Assembly: GCA_020052215.1 (NCBI GenBank)
Contig: JAGVPN010000322.1
Location: forward strand, 1 to 8,737
Reading direction: 5' to 3'
DNA from: Syntrophobacterales bacterium
Lineage (GTDB): Bacteria > Desulfobacterota > Desulfobaccia > Desulfobaccales > 0-14-0-80-60-11
DNA: 8,737 bases
In this document: positions 1 through 5,417 of the stretch, one piece after another
Layout: each line of letters begins with the position of its first letter
How positions within the stretch are numbered: position 1 is the stretch's first letter
The notes under the pieces: generated by a model
The model's input: only the letters and a program-made list of their open reading frames with translations
What the model was told of the DNA's origin: nothing
Database searches by the model: none
Position numbers and translations under genes: made by a program

Positions 1-581
1 AAACCCCGGAGCATCCGGCGCTCGCCTAAGGTCAGGAGGTGAAAGGCGCCGATGGTGGCCGCGAACACCCCGCCCCGGTCGATGTCGGCCACCAGCAGCA
101 CCGCGGCCCCGGCCTTTTTGGCCATGTTGAAGTTCACCAGGTCGTTTTTCTTTAAATTCAGCTCCACCGCGCTGCCGGCCCCCTCCAGGACGATGAGGTC
201 ATAGGCTTGGGCCAGGCGGCGGTAACTCTCCATCACCTTCCGCACCAGTTTAGGCTTGAGCCGGTAGTAATCCCGGGCCGAAAAATTGCCGTACACCCGG
301 CCCTGGACAATCACCTGGGAGCCCACTTCGCTGCTGGGCTTGAGCAGGACGGGATTCATGTCCACATGGGGAACCAGGCCCGCAGCCTGGGCCTGAACCA
401 CCTGGGCCCGGCCCATCTCCCCGCCTTCCGGGGTGATGAAACTGTTCAGGGCCATATTCTGAGCCTTGAAGGGCGCCACCCTGATGCCCTCCTGGCGGAA
501 GATGCGGCACAGCCCGGCCACCATGATGGACTTGCCCACGTCCGAGCCCGAACCCAGTATCATTAAAGGACGATATTTCAT
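1..581 (-). CDS. cbiP: Cobyric acid synthase, N-terminal part (cut by window edge)
   Basis: Glutamine-dependent amidase of the cytoplasm that amidates the remaining peripheral carboxylates (b, d, e and g) of cobyrinic acid a,c-diamide to give cobyric acid. The first 193 codons are visible, out of about 490 usual for the family, so the C-terminal glutaminase domain lies beyond the left edge. Seen in the synthetase domain: P-loop variant GSGSDVGKS (residues 10-18), KAQNMALNS (39-47), MGRAQ (56-60), MNPVLLKP (75-82), LEGAGS (132-137) and ADIDRGG (165-171), all typical of CobQ/CbiP. The ATG at 581-579 places the P-loop where the family has it. No Shine-Dalgarno sequence is visible; the region just upstream is a heptad repeat. 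The gene is separated from cbiH by 237 bp of mostly repeat DNA, so it may have its own promoter. The symbol cobQ applies equally. Confidence 0.95.
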   Translation of the reverse strand, partial: MKYRPLMILGSGSDVGKSIMVAGLCRIFRQEGIRVAPFKAQNMALNSFITPEGGEMGRAQVVQAQAAGLVPHVDMNPVLLKPSSEVGSQVIVQGRVYGNFSARDYYRLKPKLVRKVMESYRRLAQAYDLIVLEGAGSAVELNLKKNDLVNFNMAKKAGAAVLLVADIDRGGVFAATIGAFHLLTLGERRMLRG

Positions 582-590
582 AATTTTTAT

Positions 591-622
591 AGCTATCAGC
601 TTTCAGCTATCAGCGGTCAGCT
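591..622. repeat. Heptad repeat (NTCAGCN x4) before cbiP
   Basis: AGCT (591-594) is followed by four consecutive 7-bp units: ATCAGCT, TTCAGCT, ATCAGCG and GTCAGCT (595-622). The same layout, AGCT plus four heptads, occurs at 5071-5102. The array begins 9 nt upstream of the cbiP start codon, in the place where a ribosome-binding site would be expected. Confidence 0.85.
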
Positions 623-684
623 TTTTTTCTTATCCCTATGTTAGCGTTCCATAATTACGGTGACAGGTAAATATAGATTTTCTT

Positions 685-763
685 CCCCCCTTTCCTAAAG
701 GGGGGTAGGGGGGATTATATAAGCGCCTGATAATCCCCCTAAATCCCCCTTTACAAAAAGGGG
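685..763. repeat. Imperfect inverted repeat, 34-nt arms
   Basis: The arms at 685-718 and 730-763 are imperfect reverse complements around an 11-nt spacer. The innermost 10 bp (GGGGGATTAT with ATAATCCCCC) pair perfectly, and outward the arms alternate G-runs and short A/T blocks. It looks like a dispersed REP-like or MITE-like element of the AATCCCCCTNNATCCCCC type, which I recall from other bacterial genomes but cannot check here. It lies between cbiH and cbiP. No clear T-tract makes it a standard terminator. The rest of the 582-818 gap holds an AT-rich stretch (about 629-684) where a cbiP promoter could lie, but I cannot assign -35 and -10 boxes. Confidence 0.75.
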
Positions 764-801
764 ACTTTAAACCCCGGCGTTTCAATATTCTATAGACCGT
801 G

Positions 802-850
802 TGCTTTTCCCATGGCCCCTATTTCCTGGCCCCTAACCCCTGCTTTTCCC
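802..850. repeat. Short direct repeats at the 3' end of cbiH
   Basis: TGCTTTTCCC occurs at 802-811 and 841-850, and TGGCCCCTA at 813-821 and 827-835. The first TGGCCCCTA copy contains the cbiH stop codon (TAG, complement of 819-821). This suggests that repeat DNA forms the extreme 3' end of the gene. Confidence 0.6.
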
Positions 851-1625
851 CTGACACCTGGCCGCGGTACTTGTTTTGGTAGCCCCGGGGGGTGATCAGG
901 TAATCGCCGTAGATGTAGGTCTGGGAGTTGCCCACCACCACGATGGTCTGCATGTCCACCGCATGCGACAATAAATCCTCCAAGGTGGTGACGGTGGTGG
1001 TTTGGCCTTCCCGCATGGCCCGGGAGACGATGCCCACCGGAGTGCCGGGGTCTTTATGGCCCAGCAGGAGGTCTCGTACTGCGCCCAATTGCCAGTCCCG
1101 TTTATTGCTCTTGGGGTTATAGAGCACGATGACGAAATCCCCCTGGGCCGCCAGTTCCAGGCGCTTAAGAATCGTCTCCCAGGGGGTGAGGAGGTCGCTC
1201 AGGGAGATGGCGACAAAATCGTGCATCAGGGGCGCGCCCAAGAGCGCCGCGCCTGCGGCCAGGGCCGGGACGCCGGGGATCACCTCCAGGTGGAGGTCCA
1301 CGTCCGCACCCGCCTCGGGCGGCCCCACCTTAAGCCCCTGAACGGCGCACATTTCCAGGACCAGCCCGGCCATGCCGTAGATGCCGGCGTCGCCGCTGGA
1401 GACCAGGGCTACCTTTTGTCCGGCCCGGGCCCGGTCCAGGGCCAACTGGCAGCGCTTCACTTCGGCCTTCATGCCGGTGGACACCACTTCCTGGGTGGTT
1501 AACCAGGGGCGCACCAGGTCGATATAGGTCTGGTAGCCCACTACCACCTGGGCCTCGGCCAGGGCATTCTTAGCCCGGGGGATGAGGTAATCGGCGAACC
1601 CGGGGCCCAGGCTGACTACCGCCAG
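819..1625 (-). CDS. cbiH: Cobalt-precorrin-3 (precorrin-3B) C17-methyltransferase
   Basis: SAM-dependent methyltransferase that methylates C17 and drives ring contraction to give cobalt-precorrin-4. Seen, counting from the CTG at 1625: LGPG (6-9; usually GIGPG), VVVGYQTYIDL (27-37), VSSGDAGIYGMA (75-86), FVAISLSDLLTPW (137-149), LYNPKS (168-173), TIVVVGNSQTY (227-237) and ITPRGY (244-249), all typical of CobJ/CbiH. The start is unresolved. The only ATG in frame (1802-1800) would add 59 residues that look like an out-of-frame reading of the cbiG end and resemble no methyltransferase. No GTG or TTG lies between. Homology begins at a CTG (1625-1623) or requires a -1 shift out of cbiG, so the coordinates mark the homologous region. 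The last 13 or so residues (QVSGEKQGLGARK) lie partly in short repeats. The symbol cobJ applies equally. Confidence 0.93.
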   Translation of the reverse strand: MAVVSLGPGFADYLIPRAKNALAEAQVVVGYQTYIDLVRPWLTTQEVVSTGMKAEVKRCQLALDRARAGQKVALVSSGDAGIYGMAGLVLEMCAVQGLKVGPPEAGADVDLHLEVIPGVPALAAGAALLGAPLMHDFVAISLSDLLTPWETILKRLELAAQGDFVIVLYNPKSNKRDWQLGAVRDLLLGHKDPGTPVGIVSRAMREGQTTTVTTLEDLLSHAVDMQTIVVVGNSQTYIYGDYLITPRGYQNKYRGQVSGEKQGLGARK

Positions 1626-1645
1626 GCGACCCGGGCTACCGCCAG
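1616..1645. repeat. Direct repeat CTACCGCCAG x2, offset 20 bp, at the cbiG/cbiH junction
   Basis: The 10-mer occurs at 1616-1625 and 1636-1645. On the coding strand it reads CTGGCGGTAG. The upstream copy is read in the cbiG frame as L-A-V, and the downstream copy in the cbiH frame also as L-A-V, but in the cbiG frame it gives W-R-stop. Because 20 is not a multiple of three, the offset itself separates the two frames. Confidence 0.85.
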
Positions 1646-2668
1646 GGTGGCGTTGGGGCTCTTCTGCTTGGTGACGATCAGCTCCACTCCCCCGGCCTTC
1701 AGGGCCGCCGCCTCGCTGACACTCGCCACTTGCATGTGGCGGGCCACCCGGGGCGAGGGGTTCGGCACTGGTATGTCCTTTAACTCCGTCGCGGTAAACC
1801 ATAAGAATTCGACTCCCAGACTCCGGGCGGCCATCCGCAGCCCGGGTTCATCCTTTTTGACCTCGATGGTGGCCAGGGCCTTCAGGGACAGGAGGGACAA
1901 CTTTTCCTGTTCGAAGGTGTGTTTGATAAACGCCAGTAATTCTTCGGCGGGCGTGCCCTTATGACAGCCCATGCCGGCCACCAGGTTCCGGGGCCGAAGC
2001 CTGAGCCACTCCGGGGGCCAGTCCCTCTCCCGAAAGCCCACATAGACCGTGGGGCCGGGGCCTTTCAGGGCCTGGTCCAGGTCGGACTCAAAACTGAATA
2101 ACTCCGGAGACGCTGATAATTCGCCATACAAAAATCCCTCGGGGTCCACCAACCGGACGGGACGGCCTGCTAACAGGGCCATGTGGACCGGCCGCACCCC
2201 GGCCAGGTTTTCGATGCTCAGGCCCTGCGCCACCGCTATCTGGTCCAGGGCCGGCAGCCCGTGCACGTCGGTGGCCGTGGTGATGACCGCGGTGCCGCCC
2301 AATACCTCCGCCACCCGCCGGGCCAATTCGTTGGCCCCGCCCAGGTGCCCGGAGAGGAGGCTGACGGCAAACCGTCCGGCCTCATCCACCACCACCACCG
2401 CGGGGTCGGTATCCTTGCCCTGAAGATACGGGGCGATACCCCGCACCACGATCCCCGCGGCCATGACGCAGATCAGGTTATGGCTGCCTGCAAACGCTTC
2501 CTGGAAGGCCTGGGCCAGCTTATGAAAAATCAGGTCCACCGGCTCTTCGGCCAGGGCTTCCGGCAGCCGGCACTGTGCTCCCTTTAGCCCTCGGGCCAGC
2601 CGCCGGGCCAGGGCCGCGCCCCCGGGGGTCAGGGCCAGGATTTTAATGGGGCGGGTCGGGGAATCCAT
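1616..2668 (-). CDS. cbiG: Cobalt-precorrin-5A hydrolase
   Basis: Opens the delta-lactone of cobalt-precorrin-5A and releases the two-carbon fragment as acetaldehyde, giving cobalt-precorrin-5B; specific to the anaerobic route. The product is 350 aa, a usual length. Seen: CVMAAGIVVRGIAPYL (67-82), DEAGRFAVSLLSGHLGGAN (95-113) and ATDVHGLPALD (132-142) in the N-terminal half; a variable linker; then the CbiG C-terminal domain with LVAGMGCHKG (229-238), VSEAAAL (317-323) and TKQKSPNATLAVAR (333-346). I chose the ATG at 2668-2666 because the 37 residues of open frame upstream run through the palindrome at 2703-2730 and are not CbiG-like. The Shine-Dalgarno sequence is weak: AAGGA lies about 16 nt from the ATG. 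The gene follows cbiF by 58 bp and overlaps the cbiH frame at its 3' end. Confidence 0.95.
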   Translation of the reverse strand: MDSPTRPIKILALTPGGAALARRLARGLKGAQCRLPEALAEEPVDLIFHKLAQAFQEAFAGSHNLICVMAAGIVVRGIAPYLQGKDTDPAVVVVDEAGRFAVSLLSGHLGGANELARRVAEVLGGTAVITTATDVHGLPALDQIAVAQGLSIENLAGVRPVHMALLAGRPVRLVDPEGFLYGELSASPELFSFESDLDQALKGPGPTVYVGFRERDWPPEWLRLRPRNLVAGMGCHKGTPAEELLAFIKHTFEQEKLSLLSLKALATIEVKKDEPGLRMAARSLGVEFLWFTATELKDIPVPNPSPRVARHMQVASVSEAAALKAGGVELIVTKQKSPNATLAVARVAWR

Positions 2669-2702
2669 TGAGTAACCGCATTTTTCCTTCTGAATCGGGA
2701 CC

Positions 2703-2730
2703 GTAGGGGCGGTTCGCGAACCGCCCCTAC
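2703..2730. repeat. 28-bp perfect palindrome, copy 1 (carries the cbiF stop)
   Basis: GTAGGGGCGGTTCG and CGAACCGCCCCTAC form a perfect self-complementary sequence. The outer CTA at 2727-2729 is the TAG stop codon of cbiF on the minus strand. Near-identical copies lie at 3809-3836 and 5363-5390. It has no T-tract, so it is more likely a dispersed palindromic repeat than a designed terminator. Confidence 0.9.
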
Positions 2731-3515
2731 AATCCATTTTCTCCGCCGGCCCGGAAGCCATGAGTAAAACTCTGGTCATAGAGCTTGGAGCGGGCCTGGA
2801 GATCGCCGTCCCGGGCGGACAAAACCGGCCCCACCATAATCAAGGCCTGGCGCTCGATGCCCGAGGCCTGGACCAGCCCGGCGATGGTGGCCAGGGTGCC
2901 CCGGATCAACTGCTGGTCCGGCCAGCTCACCCGGTAGGCCACCACCACCGGGGTCTCCGGGCCGTAGGCCGGGGTGAGTTCGGCCACCACGGAATCGATC
3001 AGTTTGATGCTGAGATAGATGACCAGGGTGGCCCCATGCCGGGCCAAATCGTGAAGGGCTTCTTTGTCCGGCACCGGGGTGCGCCCCGCTGCCCGGGTGA
3101 GGATGACCGTCTGGGTCACCTCCGGCAGGGTGAGTTCCTGGGCCAGGGCCGCGGCCGCGGCGAAGGCGGCGCTCACCCCGGGAATCACCAGACAGGGGAT
3201 ATTTTCCCGCTCCAGAACTTCCAGTTGCTCCTGGATGGCGCCATACAGGGCCGGGTCGCCGGAATGGACCCGGACCACCCTCCTGCCAGCCCGGTGCCCC
3301 GCCAGGAGCCGGGCGCAAATCTCGGCCAGGTTGAGTTTGGCGGTGTCCACGAGTTCGGTGGCAGGTTTGGCCCACTCCAGCACCGCGGGGGACACCAGGG
3401 ACCCGGCATAGAGCACCAGGTCGGCCCGGGCCAGGGCTTTTTGCCCCTTGACCGTGATGAGCTCCGGGTCGCCGGGGCCAGCCCCCACGAAGATGACGGG
3501 ATGGTTTTCAGTCAT
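2727..3515 (-). CDS. cbiF: Cobalt-precorrin-4 (precorrin-4) C11-methyltransferase
   Basis: Transfers a methyl group from SAM to C11 of cobalt-precorrin-4 to give cobalt-precorrin-5A. The 262-aa product is a full-length tetrapyrrole methylase. Seen: VGAGPGDPELIT (10-21), ADLVLYAGSLV (31-41), VHSGDPALYGA (83-93), IPGVSAAFAAAAAL (111-124), TQTVILTRAAGRTPVP (134-149), QALIMVGPVL (223-232) and the CobM-type tail SKLYDQSFTHGFR (243-255). The ATG at 3515-3513 is preceded by AGGGA about 8 nt away. The stop TAG is the end of a 28-bp palindrome, so the last few residues after the SFTHGFR motif may be set by the repeat. It lies 317 bp of repeat-rich DNA downstream of cbiET. The symbol cobM applies equally. 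Confidence 0.96.
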   Translation of the reverse strand: MTENHPVIFVGAGPGDPELITVKGQKALARADLVLYAGSLVSPAVLEWAKPATELVDTAKLNLAEICARLLAGHRAGRRVVRVHSGDPALYGAIQEQLEVLERENIPCLVIPGVSAAFAAAAALAQELTLPEVTQTVILTRAAGRTPVPDKEALHDLARHGATLVIYLSIKLIDSVVAELTPAYGPETPVVVAYRVSWPDQQLIRGTLATIAGLVQASGIERQALIMVGPVLSARDGDLQARSKLYDQSFTHGFRAGGENGL

Positions 3516-3547
3516 GTGATGTTCCCTATAGGACTTTCTTTTTTTGA

Positions 3548-3765
3548 GGGGCGCACCTAGTGTATCGTCCCAGGATTATCTTACAGAAGGTTGAAGGTTT
3601 TTTCTCCCTCCCCCTTGATGGGGGAGGGCTGGGGTGGGGGTGAAATTGCTGGGCATCGTTTCAACCTATCCCCCTCCCCCCAACCCCCTCCCACCAGGGG
3701 AGGGGGAGTTATTGAGGTCAATATTTTGCAAGGTATCTGTGGGACACGATACTAGGTGTGCGCCC
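3548..3765. repeat. Compound nested inverted repeat (MITE-like), 218 bp
   Basis: The outer arms are 3548-3572 and 3740-3765. They share TGGGAC, GATAC and TAGGTG blocks in inverted orientation, differing by 2-nt insertions. Nested inside are two GC hairpins with perfect 9-bp stems: CCCTCCCCC/GGGGGAGGG (3606-3628, loop TTGAT) and CCCCCTCCC/GGGAGGGGG (3684-3706, loop ACCAG). The segments 3604-3642 and 3670-3708 are also broadly complementary to each other. No transposase is encoded. It fills most of the gap between cbiET and cbiF; I see no gene there. Confidence 0.75.
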
Positions 3766-3766
3766 A

Positions 3767-3788
3767 GGGCGGACACGCAGGTCCGCCC
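3767..3788. repeat. Short palindrome, 8-bp stem
   Basis: GGGCGGAC (3767-3774), a 6-nt loop (ACGCAG), then GTCCGCCC (3781-3788). It sits just outside the compound element and is followed by CTACAGGGG. It resembles a second GTAGGGGCGG-type dispersed palindrome family. Confidence 0.7.
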
Positions 3789-3808
3789 CTACAGGGGTGG
3801 TAAGATTT

Positions 3809-3836
3809 GTAGCGGCGGTTCCCGAACCGCCCCTAC
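3809..3836. repeat. 28-bp palindrome, copy 2 (carries the cbiET stop)
   Basis: Same element as at 2703-2730, with GTAGCGGCGGTTCC and CGAACCGCCCCTAC halves; base changes leave a near-perfect palindrome. CTA at 3833-3835 is the minus-strand TAG stop of cbiET, at the same position within the repeat as the cbiF stop in copy 1. Confidence 0.9.
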
Positions 3837-5065
3837 GCCCCCGGTCTTCTCCCCAAGTAACCCGTAACAATCCACACGGGATTCAAAGCCTGCAACGCGG
3901 TCCCCCCGGCCAGGGGGTGGGAGCGGCTCACCTGCAACTGGACCACCTCCACCTCCCAGCCCGCCTGTTCCAGGGTGGTCCGGGCCGTCGTCAGGGTCTC
4001 CAGCAGGGCGGCGGTGACCACTACCCGGCCCTCGGGCGCCAGGCGCCGCACGGCTTCCTGAATGATGGCCTCGACTTCCGGGCCGCCGCCCCCCACGAAA
4101 ATCCGGTGGGGAGTGGGCAGGTTCGCCAGGCACACCGGGGCCGGGGCGCAGACTACTTCAAGGTTGTCCACCCCGAAGTGGTCCCGGTTGGCGGCGATCT
4201 GGGCGGCCCGCCCGGGGTGGCGCTCCACCGCAAAAATCTTCCCCCCGGGGATGAGGAGGCTGGCCTCCAGCCCCACGGAGCCGCACCCGGCCCCCAGGTC
4301 CCAAAGAACCTGGCCGGGACCCAGGGCCAGCTTGGCCAGGGCCACGGCCCGCACCTCGGCCTTGGTGATGAGCCCGGCCTGGTGGGCCAGGGCTGCTTCC
4401 GGCAGCCCCAGGTGAAGCTGCGGGCGCCGGGGGCTCGCCTCACCCGGCTCCGGCACCACCACCACCAGGTTCAAAGGCGAAAAATCTTGTTCCTGGGCTT
4501 CCGCCGGACTCATCCAGGTGATGCGCTCCGCGTCCTGGCCCAGGTCTTCCAGCACGCAGAAGCGGGCCGAAGACAGCCCCCGGGCCAGCAGGAACCGGGC
4601 AATCTCCCCGGGCGGATGAGCCGGGTCCGTGTAGATCAGCAGCGGGCCGGGCCGGCCCAGAACCGCAGCCAGGTGCTCCCAGGAGCGTCCGTGGAGGCTG
4701 ACGACGGTGGCGTCCTGCCAGGGCATCCGGAGCCGGGCGCAGGCGGTTTGCACCGCGGTGAGATTGGGATGGATCACCACGTGCTCCGCTCCCAAAACCC
4801 GCACCACCAAAGGCCCCACTCCGTAGAAGTTAGGGTCCCCGGAGGCCAGCACCACCACCCGCTTGATGGCGGCCAGGGCCGGGAGCTGTTTGAGGGTCCC
4901 TTCGGGTTCCTTACCCAGGGGAATTTTCAAGCCCCGGTGCTCCGGAAAGTAGTCCAAGAGACGCCGCCCCCCCACCAGTACCTGGGCTTGCCGGATAATC
5001 TCTTGAGACCTGGGGGTCAGGTCCGCGGGTGACATCCCCAGGCCCACCACCTGCACGGGAATCAT
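3833..5065 (-). CDS. cbiET: Bifunctional cobalt-precorrin C5/C15-methyltransferase and decarboxylase (CbiE-CbiT fusion)
   Basis: A 410-aa fusion of two enzymes that are separate in some organisms. Residues 1-205 or so are CbiE (C5 methyltransferase), with VGLGMSPADLT (7-17), VGGRRLL (31-37), LASGDPNFYGVG (73-84) and SLHGRSWEHL (123-132). Residues 220-400 or so are CbiT, which methylates C15 and decarboxylates the C12 acetate; it has the Rossmann SAM motif WDLGAGCGSVGLEA (255-268), the following acidic residue in AVER (279-282) and FVGGGGPE (323-330). The same arrangement is called CobL in the aerobic pathway. The ATG at 5065-5063 gives the usual CbiE N-terminus. No good ribosome-binding site is visible; a heptad repeat begins 5 nt upstream. 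The TAG stop comes from a palindromic repeat. Confidence 0.96.
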   Translation of the reverse strand: MIPVQVVGLGMSPADLTPRSQEIIRQAQVLVGGRRLLDYFPEHRGLKIPLGKEPEGTLKQLPALAAIKRVVVLASGDPNFYGVGPLVVRVLGAEHVVIHPNLTAVQTACARLRMPWQDATVVSLHGRSWEHLAAVLGRPGPLLIYTDPAHPPGEIARFLLARGLSSARFCVLEDLGQDAERITWMSPAEAQEQDFSPLNLVVVVPEPGEASPRRPQLHLGLPEAALAHQAGLITKAEVRAVALAKLALGPGQVLWDLGAGCGSVGLEASLLIPGGKIFAVERHPGRAAQIAANRDHFGVDNLEVVCAPAPVCLANLPTPHRIFVGGGGPEVEAIIQEAVRRLAPEGRVVVTAALLETLTTARTTLEQAGWEVEVVQLQVSRSHPLAGGTALQALNPVWIVTGYLGRRPGA

Positions 5066-5070
5066 AAGAT

Positions 5071-5102
5071 AGCTCTCAGCAGTCAGCTTTCAGCAGTCAG
5101 CA
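5071..5102. repeat. Heptad repeat (NTCAGCN x4) before cbiET
   Basis: AGCT (5071-5074) followed by CTCAGCA, GTCAGCT, TTCAGCA and GTCAGCA (5075-5102). It has the same organisation and orientation as 591-622, and begins 5 nt upstream of the cbiET start codon. Confidence 0.85.
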
Positions 5103-5137
5103 GAGGTCACAGATTGCGAAAGCCGGTTAGGTATAAG

Positions 5138-5195
5138 GGTGGGCGCCGCCCACCAGAATATCTCTCTGGTTCCCAAGCGGGAGATTGGGAACCAG
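5138..5195. repeat. Two adjacent hairpin palindromes
   Basis: GGTGGGC/GCCCACC (5138-5154, loop GCC) is followed by an 11-bp perfect stem, CTGGTTCCCAA/TTGGGAACCAG (5166-5195, 8-nt loop). They sit in the cbiD-cbiET gap. I see no gene in that gap (5066-5417). Confidence 0.75.
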
Positions 5196-5212
5196 AACCG
5201 GGCAAGGAAGAA

Positions 5213-5269
5213 AATGTAGGACAGGCGCCCTCGCCTGTCCGGGACAGCCGGGGGCGGCTGTCCTACATT
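5213..5269. repeat. Cloverleaf-like palindrome with two internal hairpins
   Basis: The outer 12-bp inverted repeat AATGTAGGACAG (5213-5224) and CTGTCCTACATT (5258-5269) overlaps two internal hairpins: GGACAGGCG/CGCCTGTCC (5219-5240, loop CCCT) and GGACAGCCG/CGGCTGTCC (5242-5263, loop GGGG). It could extrude as one long stem or as two hairpins. On the minus strand the second hairpin met is followed by TACATTTTCTTCC, a weak T-tract, so it might reduce read-through from cbiD into cbiET; this is uncertain. Confidence 0.75.
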
Positions 5270-5281
5270 AATAACATCAGG

Positions 5282-5299
5282 CCCCATATTATTATGGGG
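5282..5299. repeat. Small AT-centred hairpin
   Basis: CCCCATA (5282-5288), loop TTAT, TATGGGG (5293-5299): a perfect 7-bp stem without a T-tract on either strand. Its function is unknown. Confidence 0.6.
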
Positions 5300-5303
5300 T
5301 CTA

Positions 5304-5409
5304 GGACTTTCACGGTAAACATGCATGGTCGAAGCTTTGGCCCCTCAAGCATGAAATTCCTCGTAGGGGCGGTTAGCGAACCGCCCCTACGGTGGACTTT
5401 CACGGTAAA
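5304..5409. repeat. 16-bp direct repeats flanking a palindrome
   Basis: GGACTTTCACGGTAAA occurs exactly at 5304-5319 and 5394-5409, 90 bp apart. The interval contains the third 28-bp palindrome. The layout could come from duplication accompanying an insertion, or from an older tandem array. Confidence 0.8.
5363..5390. repeat. 28-bp palindrome, copy 3
   Basis: GTAGGGGCGGTTAG and CGAACCGCCCCTAC, the same element as at 2703-2730 and 3809-3836. This copy lies 28 bp beyond the cbiD stop codon instead of providing it. Confidence 0.9.
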
Positions 5410-5417
5410 GCCTGCGG

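Noticed and set aside
591..622. Heptad array as a CRISPR
   Set aside because: Units are 7 bp, contiguous and without spacers, and no cas gene is present.
2669..2779. Longer cbiG N-terminus (37 extra residues)
   Set aside because: The extension translates the palindrome at 2703-2730 and the end of cbiF out of frame; CbiG-like sequence begins after the ATG at 2668.
2760..3560. 266-codon open frame on the plus strand
   Set aside because: Antisense shadow of cbiF with low-complexity GC-driven composition; the minus-strand protein carries every expected family motif.
3516..3832. Cobalamin riboswitch in an intergenic gap
   Set aside because: A riboswitch would be expected in this pathway, but I see no convincing B12-box arrangement in the gaps; the palindromes account for the structure. 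One upstream of the operon would lie outside the window.
3758..5032. 424-codon open frame on the plus strand
   Set aside because: It is antisense to cbiET, with Gly/Pro/His/Gln-rich composition typical of a mirror frame in GC-rich DNA and no recognisable domain.
5213..5269. Confident intrinsic terminator after cbiD
   Set aside because: The hairpin is strong, but the following T-tract is interrupted and the element resembles a dispersed palindrome, so I list it only as a repeat.
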